Positions 1-7,357 of a stretch of 8,880 nt of DNA are shown here, piece by piece. Position numbers and translations under genes: made by a program. The stretch covers positions 2,294 through 11,173 of the forward strand of contig VBCZ01000046.1 of NCBI GenBank assembly GCA_005889025.1, written 5' to 3'. This DNA is from Betaproteobacteria bacterium. GTDB lineage: Bacteria; Pseudomonadota; Gammaproteobacteria; Burkholderiales; Casimicrobiaceae. Below the pieces are notes generated by a model. The model was not told the origin of the DNA. It worked only from the letters and a program-made list of their open reading frames with translations, and did not search any database. Each line of letters opens with the position of its first letter. Within the stretch, counting starts at the first letter, position 1.

Positions 1-756
1 CCAGGTGAGGCCGTCGAAGCCTTCGTAGCCGGACTCCTTGAACGTCGGCACATTGGGCAGCAACGGGTGGCGCTTGTCCCCCGTCACGGCGAGCGGCTTG
101 AACGCGCCCGAGCGCACGTGCGGCAGGGCGGCGGCGAGCCCCGGGAAAATCACCTGGATCTGCCCGCCCATTGCATCGGTGAACGCCTGGCCGATGCTGC
201 GATACGGCACCGCCATGCTGGGGACGCCGGAGGCGCGCTTGAACTGCTCCATCACCAGGTGGTTCAGCGTGCCCACGCCCGACGTGCCGTAATCGACCTT
301 GCCGGGGTTCGCCTTGGCGTAGACGACGAATTCCTGCAGCGTGTTGACCGGCACTGCGCGTGTTACCACTAAAAGGTTGGGCGTACCGCCGATCATGGCG
401 ATCGGGGTGAAGTCCTTGACGGCGTCGTAGCCGAGATTCTTTTTCACGGCCGGGTTGGTGGCGTGCGTGGCGACATAGCCGACCATCAGCGTGTAGCCAT
501 CCGGCTTAGCGCGGGCCGTCATCTGCGTGGCGATCGCGCCGCCGGCGCCCGCCTGGTTGTCGATTACGAAGGGCTGGCCCATCGCGATGCTCAGCCTGTC
601 GGCGATCGTGCGCGCCACGAGGTCCACCCCGCCGCCGTAGTTGTCCTGGGCAAGGGCCGATGCGCCGGGCGCGCTGAGCGCCACGGCCACGAGCACGCCC
701 CGCGCCCAAGCCCCGCCTGCACGTCGCAACGAGTAAGGAGCCCACCGCATCATCAT
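1..756 (-). CDS. Bug-family (TctC-like) tripartite tricarboxylate transporter substrate-binding protein, 3' end outside window
   Basis: The minus frame stays open from the left edge to about 843. It encodes an exported binding protein of the Bug family, which captures small carboxylates or similar ligands in the periplasm. Seen: an N-terminal signal peptide (arginines, hydrophobic stretch VLVAVALSAPGASALA, likely cleavage after ALA) followed by family blocks GGGVDLVARTIADRL, NQAGAGGAIA, KPDGYTLM, DYGTSGVGTLNHL, VPYRS, QIQVIFPG and VPTFKESGYEGFDG. About 250 residues are present; the family is usually near 320-330, so some 70 C-terminal residues lie beyond position 1. Three ATGs in a row (756, 753, 750) begin the signal peptide; 780, 807 and 816 are in-frame alternatives, and no clear Shine-Dalgarno decides. 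Odd: after the cleavage site the sequence runs AQDNYGGGVD, so the usual first beta-strand (of the type RPIRLIVPFPPG) is missing. The ligand cannot be inferred. Confidence 0.88.
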   Translation of the reverse strand, partial: MMMRWAPYSLRRAGGAWARGVLVAVALSAPGASALAQDNYGGGVDLVARTIADRLSIAMGQPFVIDNQAGAGGAIATQMTARAKPDGYTLMVGYVATHATNPAVKKNLGYDAVKDFTPIAMIGGTPNLLVVTRAVPVNTLQEFVVYAKANPGKVDYGTSGVGTLNHLVMEQFKRASGVPSMAVPYRSIGQAFTDAMGGQIQVIFPGLAAALPHVRSGAFKPLAVTGDKRHPLLPNVPTFKESGYEGFDGLTW

Positions 757-963
757 GCTGCGCAAAACGAGAATTTCCATCCGACATCGCCGACGGGCTT
801 CATGCATGTCCCGCATTTGCGTACCGGCGAATATCGTACGTTGTCATCGCAACACCGCATTCCAGAGTGCTTCCGGGCTAGTACAGCCAGGCAGACGCGT
901 ACACACACCATCTGCATGCGCCGCATTGCAATTGATCGGTAGCGCATAACTCGCACCGGCCCG

Positions 964-1006
964 GCGTGAACGGCAGCGCACACGCGTTACGATAAATCGT
1001 TCACGC
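964..1006. repeat. 9-bp perfect inverted repeat, 25-base spacer
   Basis: GCGTGAACG at 964-972 is matched by its exact reverse complement CGTTCACGC at 998-1006. A smaller palindrome, ACGAT-AA-ATCGT, occupies 989-1000 and overlaps the right arm. The repeat lies about 210 bases upstream of the Bug start and about 410 upstream of the c-di-GMP gene. It could be an operator pair for a dimeric regulator or an RNA hairpin. There is no T-tract, so an intrinsic terminator is unlikely. Confidence 0.4.
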
Positions 1007-1356
1007 TGCAATTCTACCCACAAACTCAGATGCGGCTGATCTCGATTCCAGGATCGAAAACATGGCCCGTGTCGGACATGCGGCCCGGCCCACCGATGAA
1101 GGTCATGGCCTTCGAATGCCCGAACGGCGCAAACATGCGGCGATGTGTCGGGTTGCGGCAGTCCGGGAAGGCCCGACGATGGCTGCCGGCGCCGATCGAC
1201 GCTCGCGCTGGCCTGACGTCGACCGCCCATCAGGCATAAACCGCGGCGTACCGTCGCCCGAGGTTCAGATTGTGATGATTGGGAGCGAATGCGCCATCCA
1301 TCGAAGGGGACAGATGGCACCGCGGGCGCGCTACCGCGGGTCCCATGTCAAGTCGC

Positions 1357-1371
1357 GGCACAACTCTTGCT
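1357..1371 (+). promoter_or_regulatory. Candidate sigma-54 (RpoN) -24/-12 promoter
   Basis: The sequence GGCAC-AACTC-TTGCT has the invariant GG (1357-1358) and GC (1369-1370) exactly ten bases apart, and differs from TGGCAC-N5-TTGC only in the first T (a C here). Transcription would start near 1381-1383, leaving a leader of about 30 bases before the TTG at 1415 of the c-di-GMP gene. This would imply control by RpoN and an enhancer-binding activator, as for motility or biofilm genes. No activator site was identified with confidence. A match this good can occur by chance, but the position and orientation fit. Confidence 0.5.
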
Positions 1372-1414
1372 CAAGTGCCGTTGTTGATGACGGGGCTTTC
1401 TGGGGCGAGACAAA

Positions 1415-2287
1415 TTGTATCCGACACATCGAGTCATTTCGTGGTTGCAAACGCCGACGCTTGCCACCAAGACGTCGACCGTGACCTCGATATTGTTCCT
1501 GACCACCATCCTGGCGATCGGGATGGCGTCGCTGTATTCGTTCCGCACTGAGCTGATGAACGTGATCATCGCGGAACAGAATACCTTCGTCGATATCGTC
1601 GCCGATAGCGTGGACCAAAGACTGCGGGGACGGCAAAGAGCCCTGCAGCTTAGCGCCAAAGAGATCACCGAGAGCGACATCGCAACGTCGGATGCCGCTC
1701 AACATTATCTGGACACCAATACCGGCCTCTTCGCGACGATGGACCGCTCGACGTTCTTGTTCTCTGCCGAAGGCATTCTGCTTGCCGAGCGACCGTTCAA
1801 GCCGAATCGACGCGGCGACGATGCTTCTTGGCGGTCTTACATCAGGGATACGATCCGGACGCGGCAGCCTGTCATCTCGGAACCGTTTCTGACCAACGTC
1901 GGCGACGGGAACATGGTCCTGGTGCTGACCATGCCGATCTTCGCCAAGGACGGACGGATGATCGCCATCATCTCAGGCAGCATCGGCCTGACGAATCCCA
2001 GAATGCTGGGCAACCTGTCCAAGACCGTGATTGGCCAGACCGGCTATCTGTACATGGTCGCCGCGGATGGCAAGCTCATCATGCACCCGGACCGGCAGCG
2101 TCTCTCCCAGTTAGCCTTTGCGCCACAGGTCAATCCACTCTTCGACCGCGCGCTCAGTTCGTCTCCTACAAGCGCGTGCCGTCGTCGAATTGGATCGTCG
2201 GTTCCGTATACCCCAAAGACGAAGGGTTGCTGCCGGTTCGCGAGCTCATTTGGCGCTTCGTCGAGTTTCTACTGGTCGCCTGCGTGA
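1415..2287 (+). pseudogene. N-terminal dCACHE sensor part of a frameshifted GGDEF/EAL gene
   Basis: This is the first half of a membrane c-di-GMP enzyme gene. The frame opens after a TGA at 1388; TTG at 1415, preceded by GGGGCGAG, is the best start, because the first in-frame ATG falls inside the membrane segment. Seen: a short cytoplasmic N-terminus, TM1 at about residues 20-43, then a periplasmic double-CACHE domain with SWRSYIRDTI, QPVISEPF, GDGNMVLVLTMPIF, ISGSIGLTN, IGQTGYLYMVAADGKLIMHP and NPLFDRAL. CACHE domains usually bind small extracellular ligands. After FDRAL (about 2155) the translation turns into shadow sequence and stops at 2287, while the same protein resumes one frame away as QFVSYKR. 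Homologues normally carry some 15-20 residues between these two motifs, so this is a deletion with frameshift, or a sequence error. Alone, the fragment could only make a membrane-anchored partial sensor. Confidence 0.82.
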
Positions 2288-4209
2288 TTGTCGTTGCGGC
2301 TATTTGGGTTCTGACGCGGTACACGATGCGACCTCTTGTGCAGCTTACGCAGCACTTGACGAGTTACACGGCTACCGAGGAGAGGATCGCCGCACTGTCC
2401 GGCGACAGCGGCAGCGGCGAAGTTCATGCGTTGAGAAGCGCGTTCAATCGCCTCACCGCCCGCTTGCACGCGCGGGAGGATACGCTGGTCGAAACGATGC
2501 AGAAGTACCAGCTGATCACCGACAACTCCACCGACCTCATCTCCAAGCACTCCCCCGACGGAACGATTACGTATGCTTCCCCTGTGTCGGCCGGCATTCT
2601 CGGCGTGGAACCCGGCGAATTGATCGGTCATTCTCTGTGCGAATTCGTTCACCCGGAAGACTTCGACATCGTTCGCACTGCCGTCAAGGAAGCCATACAG
2701 GCCAACGCGCTGCCCACGATCATCTATCGTGCGCGCCACGCGGACCAGCATTACGTTTGGTTCGAGACGACGCTGCGGCTGATGACCGGCGCCACCGGCG
2801 AACAGACGCAGAGAATCCTTTGCATCTCGCGCGACATAAGCGACCGAAAACGAATGGAAGAGCGGCTTCACGATATGGTACGGACGGACCATTTGACGGC
2901 GCTGCCCAATCGGGTCCTGCTCGACGAACGCTTTGCAAACGGCCTTGCGCAGGCCCAGCGGGAGGGCTCGCTGCTCGCCATGCTGATGATCGACATCGAC
3001 CGCTTCAAGAACATCAATGACACGCTAGGCCACGGGATGGGCGACGCATTGCTCAAACTGGTCGGGTCCGCGCTCAAGTCGTGTATCCGCGAGTGCGACA
3101 CGCTCGCGCGATGGGGTGGCGACGAATTCGTGCTGCTCCTGCCGGGACTGCAGGATTCCAGGGTCGCGCTTGCGGTTGCGCAGCGGTGTCTGGCGACGCT
3201 CAAGAAAACGTTTGTCGTCAACGGTCAAGGATTGCACATCACCGCTTCCATAGGATTAAGCCTGTCGCCGGATTCGAGCGCCGGAGCGGAGATGCTGCTG
3301 CAGAATGCGGATACCGCCATGTACAAGGCCAAGGCGCGCGGCGGCGATTGCCTGGTCTTGTACAGCCCGGACATGAGCGAAGGTGCGCGCGGCCGACTGT
3401 CGATGGAAAATGCGCTGTTTCACGCTATCGAAAGAGCAGAGCTGCTGCTGCATTATCAGCCGCTGATCTCGGCGAAGACAGGCCGATTGGCGGGAGTCGA
3501 GGCGTTGCTGCGCTGGCAACATCCCGAATATGGCCTGGTATCGCCGGGACAATTCATCCCGATCGCGGAAGAGACCGGCCTCATCGACGCCATCGGCGAA
3601 TGGGTGCTGCGCAGGGCATGCACGCAGATGAACGACTGGTACAGCCGCGGACTGCCGAAGATACCGGTTTCGATAAATCTTTCCAGCAGACAGTTTCGGC
3701 AGGAATGCCTGGCGACCACGATCAAGAAAGTGCTCAAGGACACGAATTTCGACCCGCAAAACCTCGAGCTGGAGCTCACCGAGTCGTTCCTGATGGATGA
3801 CATCCCGCGCAGCAAATCCATTCTCGCGGAGCTCAAGTCGCTGGGGGTCACGATCGCCCTCGACGACTTCGGTACGGGCTACTCGTCGTTGAGCTACCTG
3901 AAGGGCTTTCAGCTGGACACCCTGAAGATAGATCGAACCTTTATCGCCGAGCTGATGACCAGCGAAGCGAATGCATCGATCGTTCGGGCGACGATCGGGC
4001 TGGCCAAAGGGCTGCGTTTGAAAACGGTCGCGGAAGGCGTGGAAACGAGGGCGCAGGCGAACTTCCTGGTGCATCAAGGCTGTGACGTCCTTCAAGGCTT
4101 CCTGTTCGCGCAGCCCATGGAGCCTGAAGCGTTTCTGTCGTTTGCCAACGCTTCCCACACGTATTTGCTGTCGAGATCACCGCGCGAAGAAATCGAAAAA
4201 GTCAGGTAA
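1828..4209 (+). CDS. HAMP-PAS-GGDEF-EAL c-di-GMP cyclase/phosphodiesterase, 3' part of the frameshifted gene
   Basis: The frame is open from 1828, but authentic protein begins only at about 2155 (QFVSYKR, residue 110); earlier residues are the wrong-frame reading of the CACHE domain. In order: end of the CACHE domain (SSNWIVGSVYP), TM2 (2257-2319), HAMP linker (to about 2470), PAS (about 2505-2855, ending DISDRKRMEERL), GGDEF (about 2880-3370) and EAL (about 3415-4150). The cyclase site RWGGDEF is intact (GGDEF at 3115-3129), with an inhibitory I-site RxxD (3088-3099) five residues before it. The EAL domain keeps EALLRW (3499 on), NLSSRQF, ELELTES, ALDDFGTGYSSL, LKIDRTF, VAEGVET and LQGFLFAQPM, so both synthesis and hydrolysis of c-di-GMP look possible. 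Rejoined with the upstream part the protein would be about 930 residues. As it stands it needs a sequence correction or an internal start, for example ATG 2326 after TM2. It converges on the E1 gene with a 47-base gap. Confidence 0.85.
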   Translation: MAVLHQGYDPDAAACHLGTVSDQRRRREHGPGADHADLRQGRTDDRHHLRQHRPDESQNAGQPVQDRDWPDRLSVHGRRGWQAHHAPGPAASLPVSLCATGQSTLRPRAQFVSYKRVPSSNWIVGSVYPKDEGLLPVRELIWRFVEFLLVACVIVVAAIWVLTRYTMRPLVQLTQHLTSYTATEERIAALSGDSGSGEVHALRSAFNRLTARLHAREDTLVETMQKYQLITDNSTDLISKHSPDGTITYASPVSAGILGVEPGELIGHSLCEFVHPEDFDIVRTAVKEAIQANALPTIIYRARHADQHYVWFETTLRLMTGATGEQTQRILCISRDISDRKRMEERLHDMVRTDHLTALPNRVLLDERFANGLAQAQREGSLLAMLMIDIDRFKNINDTLGHGMGDALLKLVGSALKSCIRECDTLARWGGDEFVLLLPGLQDSRVALAVAQRCLATLKKTFVVNGQGLHITASIGLSLSPDSSAGAEMLLQNADTAMYKAKARGGDCLVLYSPDMSEGARGRLSMENALFHAIERAELLLHYQPLISAKTGRLAGVEALLRWQHPEYGLVSPGQFIPIAEETGLIDAIGEWVLRRACTQMNDWYSRGLPKIPVSINLSSRQFRQECLATTIKKVLKDTNFDPQNLELELTESFLMDDIPRSKSILAELKSLGVTIALDDFGTGYSSLSYLKGFQLDTLKIDRTFIAELMTSEANASIVRATIGLAKGLRLKTVAEGVETRAQANFLVHQGCDVLQGFLFAQPMEPEAFLSFANASHTYLLSRSPREEIEKVR

Positions 4210-4256
4210 AGCGATCGGGTGCTGAGCTCGGGCACGCACTCGTCACAGCGACAACC

Positions 4257-6965
4257 TCAATCCGGAGCGATCCCCAGCGCACTCGCAACTGCCTCACGCT
4301 GCTCGGCCGCATGCGCTCCCGCGTCGCACACTGCGCTCGACGCCGCCGGCGGACGCCCGGCATAGATAAGCGTTGCGCCTGACGGCAACGCGGCTTCGAG
4401 TTGATCGCGAAGAAAGTGCCATGCCCCATGGTTCTTTGCTTCTTCCTGTGCCCAGACCAATTCTTGCAAGAGCGGAAAGCGCGAAAGCTCTTCGGCCAGC
4501 GCATCTGCCGGAAAAGGATACAGTTGCTCCAATCGCAGAATGGGTGTGTTCGGCAATCGAGCGCGCGCTCGCGCGCTCAGAAGATCGTAGTAGACCTTGC
4601 CGCTGGTAACAATCGCCCGGACGACCGCCGCGGCATCGATCTCGTCGCGATCACCAAGCATCGGGCGATACTTCTCCCGCGCCAGATCGGATAGTCGCGA
4701 ATGCGACGGCTGATGCCCATGCAGCCACATTTTCGGAGTCATCACGATTAGCGGCTTGCGTTTGTCCATGAGCGCCTGGCGACGCAACAGGTGATAGAGC
4801 TGCGCGGCCGTGGACGGCATGGCAACTTGCATATTGCCATCGCCGCATAGCTGGAGAAACCGCCCCAGGAACGCGCAGGAGTGCTCCGGCCCTCCGCCCT
4901 CATACCCGTGAGGCAGCAGCACCACCAGGCCGCTCTCGTATCCCCATTTGGATTCGCCTGTCGCGATGTACTGGTCGATGATCACCTGGGCATTGTTCAC
5001 GAAGTCGCCGAACTGCGCCTCCCAGACGACGAGATCACGTCCGCATTGCAGCGTATATCCGTATTCGAAGCCGACCACGGCTTCTTCCGACAGCGGCGAT
5101 TCGAAAATCGAGAAGTACCCCTGCGCCGGCGCGATATTGCGGAGAGGAATGTAAAGGCTTTGCCAGTCGGCGTCGGCCGTTTGATTGTGCAACACGTGAT
5201 GCCGATGGAAAAAACTCCCGCGTCCCACGTCAAGCCCGGTCAGCCGGATATTGAATCCATTGACCAGCAACGATGCATAAGCCAGGTTTTCGGCGAGACG
5301 CCAATCGATCAGGCGATCGCGACCATCGGCGATCGACCGCCAGTCTCCGAGCATTTTCTCGATGTCGGCGTGGAGCACAAAGTCCGGAGGTACGGTTGCA
5401 AGTCGCTGCAGGATGGTTTGTAACTGGCTTATCGGAACCTCCGTGCTGACAGCCGCCTTTTCCCCTGTTGGCGGCGCATCGCTGTCTGGAGGCGCGCGAA
5501 TCGGCGCGGTCGTTGCTTCCCCGGACCGAGCCTCAGTCATCGCGGTCAGCGAAGCCGTTTTCAGTCGCTCGCGCTCGCCATCGCGCGCAATTCCGCGACT
5601 TACCAGTTTTTCGGCATAGAGATCGACAACGCTTCGATGTCCCCGGATTTGTCGTTGCATCGCCGGCTGGGTCATCGTCGGGTCGTCGGCGCCGAAGTGA
5701 CCATGACGCCGATAGCCGATATGGTCGACAACGATGTCCGCGCCGAATTTCATTCGGTAGTCGGTCGCGAGCTTGGCCGCAAACACGACGGCATCAGGAT
5801 CGTCCGCGTTGACATGTACGATCGGTGCGTCGACTGCCCGCGCGATGTCGGCGCCGTACAATGTCGATCGCGAATCCCTGGGGTGGGATACCGTAGAGCC
5901 GATCTGATTGTTCAGAATCAGATGCAAGGTCCCGCCTACGCCGTAACCACGCGTCTGCGAGAGGTTGAGCGTCTCGGTCACAATGCCTTGTCCGGAGAAC
6001 GAGGCATCTCCATGGATGAGAACAGGCATCACCTTCTTGCTGGAACCGTCGACTTTACGATCCTGCAGTGCACGCGCCATGCCGCAGACGACAGGCGACA
6101 CGCTCTCCAGATGTGATGGGTTGTGCGCGAGCAGAATACGGATGGCGCCATGAGCGGTCTCCATCCGCCTTGAGAAGCCGGCGTGGTCCTTGAGATCCGA
6201 CGCAGCCAGACTTCGCTCCGGATTGGCCGAAAACAGCGACATCAGCTGCATGGCGGGAACGTCGAGAGCATTGAGCATCATGTTCAATCGACCGCGGTGG
6301 GGCATGCCGAGGACCACGTCTTCGACGCCGCGCTGCGCTGCCTTCTCGACGACGGTGCCCAGCAACGCCACGAGGCTCTCGCTTCCTTCCAGGCTGAATT
6401 GCTTGTGGCGCGGATAGTTCGCCCGCTGAAAGTGCTCGAAAGCCTCGGCCGCGGCGAGCCTGGCAAGGATCCGCAACGAGTCCCGGACGCCCGATTTTGA
6501 CGAGTCGTTCTTTGCCTCCATCTGCGCGTAAAGCCACCGCCTTTGATCCGCCGACCGGATATGCGCGCTCTCGAGCGAAACCGACCCGCAATAGATTGTT
6601 TGTAAGCGGCTCAGCAGCTTGGACAGCGGCAGCGTGTGGGTGGCGTCGCCAAGATGAATCAAGTAGCTGACGGATTCGTCGAATGCGAGCCCGTACGCTT
6701 TCGGATCGAGCTCGGCAACGAGCGACAAGTCGAAGGGGCTAAGGTCGAGAGGATTGACCGATGCTTGGCAGTAACCATGCAGGCGGTAACCTTCGACGAG
6801 CACTTGAGCGCCGCCTGGGACAGCCTGATAGGCGGTTTCGTCGCGCGGAGCATTCGCGGTCCGAGGCGCGATCGCTTCTGATTGTGCGACCGACGATTGT
6901 GCGACCGGCGCGAGTTTGCGAAGAGATTGTTCCATCTTTTTAGCTGCGGACGGGAGGCGCGTCAT
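4257..6965 (-). CDS. Divergent 2-oxoglutarate dehydrogenase E1 component (SucA-like paralogue)
   Basis: This is a thiamin-diphosphate 2-oxoacid decarboxylase of the SucA/OdhA family, which decarboxylates a 2-oxoacid and passes the acyl group to the lipoyl arm of an E2. Numbering from ATG 6965 (902 residues): GMPHRGRLN 220-228, DLKDHAGF 257-264, NPSHLESVSPVV from 282, HGDASFSGQG 318-327 and NNQIG 352-356 (ThDP/Mg site), YRRHGHFGADDP 418-429, GLDVGRGSFFHRHHVLH 577-593, PHGYEGGGPEHS 685-696, EEAKNHGAWHF 841-851. The catalytic-type histidines in HRGR, DHAGF and GPEHS are kept. Many near-invariant positions differ: KYHxGF is KDHAGF, HGHNEADEP is HGHFGADDP, GQDSGRGTF is GLDVGRGSF. The usual N-terminal E2-contact segment (FGGN..(I/V)E.LY type) is absent. 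TTG 7067 has a fair AAGGA site, but codons 5' of 6965 are AT-rich at position three, unlike the gene, so 6965 is preferred. No sucB or lpd is adjacent; substrate and partner are unknown. Confidence 0.87.
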   Translation of the reverse strand: MTRLPSAAKKMEQSLRKLAPVAQSSVAQSEAIAPRTANAPRDETAYQAVPGGAQVLVEGYRLHGYCQASVNPLDLSPFDLSLVAELDPKAYGLAFDESVSYLIHLGDATHTLPLSKLLSRLQTIYCGSVSLESAHIRSADQRRWLYAQMEAKNDSSKSGVRDSLRILARLAAAEAFEHFQRANYPRHKQFSLEGSESLVALLGTVVEKAAQRGVEDVVLGMPHRGRLNMMLNALDVPAMQLMSLFSANPERSLAASDLKDHAGFSRRMETAHGAIRILLAHNPSHLESVSPVVCGMARALQDRKVDGSSKKVMPVLIHGDASFSGQGIVTETLNLSQTRGYGVGGTLHLILNNQIGSTVSHPRDSRSTLYGADIARAVDAPIVHVNADDPDAVVFAAKLATDYRMKFGADIVVDHIGYRRHGHFGADDPTMTQPAMQRQIRGHRSVVDLYAEKLVSRGIARDGERERLKTASLTAMTEARSGEATTAPIRAPPDSDAPPTGEKAAVSTEVPISQLQTILQRLATVPPDFVLHADIEKMLGDWRSIADGRDRLIDWRLAENLAYASLLVNGFNIRLTGLDVGRGSFFHRHHVLHNQTADADWQSLYIPLRNIAPAQGYFSIFESPLSEEAVVGFEYGYTLQCGRDLVVWEAQFGDFVNNAQVIIDQYIATGESKWGYESGLVVLLPHGYEGGGPEHSCAFLGRFLQLCGDGNMQVAMPSTAAQLYHLLRRQALMDKRKPLIVMTPKMWLHGHQPSHSRLSDLAREKYRPMLGDRDEIDAAAVVRAIVTSGKVYYDLLSARARARLPNTPILRLEQLYPFPADALAEELSRFPLLQELVWAQEEAKNHGAWHFLRDQLEAALPSGATLIYAGRPPAASSAVCDAGAHAAEQREAVASALGIAPD

Positions 6966-7357
6966 TCCGTAGAGTACTAGGTTGTTACTCGTTCGCATAG
7001 CACTGTGTACACCACAATATGAAGGCAATTGCGCGCCTTTTCCTCCGAGCCCTTCGATGAGCCGCAAAAGCGTCCTTCAGTGCCGAAGTGCCGACGTTTC
7101 AGTGGTCTACAGGCCGTGGTAAAGAGGGGGACTGGCATCATGCGAACCAGGCGAATTTACGGCGGTCGGCGGTATGCGCCGAATCAAGGTCCTTCTGACC
7201 TGCGGCCGGCGCAGGGGCGAGGCGCATTAGCGCGAATCCCGACCACGCAGGAACCCCGCAAGGTTAAGCTTTGGCGTCGGTCCCAAATGCAGAGCTTGCG
7301 CTGGTCGGTCTTAAAAAAAGACCGAAGTCGCCATCCGTCGCGTGGGAGATAAGCAGC
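6966..7357. other. Divergent intergenic region between the E1 and dioxygenase genes
   Basis: About 390 bases separate the two divergent starts and must carry both promoters. The part nearest E1 (about 6965-7025) is locally AT-rich and contains the palindrome GTGTACAC, as a promoter/operator region might. AGTGCCGA is repeated in tandem at 7079-7086 and 7087-7094. If E1 begins at TTG 7067, the first 100 bases are coding. A hairpin at 7305-7325 is listed separately. No further gene is supported; the open frames here show no family motifs, and I could not place -35/-10 boxes with confidence. Confidence 0.45.
7305..7325. repeat. 8-bp perfect hairpin with A5 loop upstream of the dioxygenase
   Basis: TCGGTCTT at 7305-7312 and AAGACCGA at 7318-7325 are exact reverse complements separated by AAAAA. 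The element sits 32 bases before the ATG at 7358 and so probably lies in the leader or promoter of the dioxygenase gene. It lacks a following T-tract on either strand, so it is not a typical intrinsic terminator. An operator or a leader stem-loop are the plausible roles. Confidence 0.5.

Larger units (their letters stand above)
757..1414. other. Intergenic region without a recognised gene
   Basis: About 660 bases lie between the divergent Bug gene and the c-di-GMP gene. Several overlapping open frames exist on both strands, but none matches a family I know. The most protein-like stretch is a minus frame open from 1229 to a TGA at 1026-1028; its last part, from an ATG at 1136, includes APFGHSKAMTFIGGPGR and ends DPGIEISRI. 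It could be a remnant of a decayed gene or chance. The region also holds an inverted repeat at 964-1006, three copies of ACCGCGG (near 1240, 1319 and 1334) and a sigma-54-like element at 1357-1371. I see no tRNA, CRISPR or insertion-sequence ends. Confidence 0.5.

Noticed and set aside
844..1320. Minus-strand open frame of 158 codons
   Set aside because: No family motif is recognisable and other frames are equally open; high GC makes such frames common.
2141..2175. Programmed -1 frameshift in the c-di-GMP gene
   Set aside because: No X-XXY-YYZ slippery heptamer or following hairpin is visible at the overlap, and the joined protein would still lack conserved residues, which points to deletion rather than recoding.
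2118..3020. Plus-strand open frame (300 codons) overlapping HAMP/PAS
   Set aside because: It is an arginine-rich shadow of the PAS/GGDEF frame.
3256..4158. Long minus-strand open frame (300 codons) opposite the EAL domain
   Set aside because: It is antisense to a clear catalytic domain with conserved motifs and itself shows low-complexity, motif-free translation.
4210..4256. Bidirectional terminator between the convergent c-di-GMP and E1 genes
   Set aside because: Only a weak stem (GTGC...GCAC) is present and there is no T-tract.
7305..7325. Intrinsic terminator
   Set aside because: The T/A run is the loop, not a tail after the stem, and the element lies upstream of a gene start on the plus strand.
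7271..7357. N-terminal extension of the dioxygenase from TTG 7271
   Set aside because: It would code through the hairpin and has no family homology, while ATG 7358 has a GGGAG site and starts just before the conserved HGN motif.
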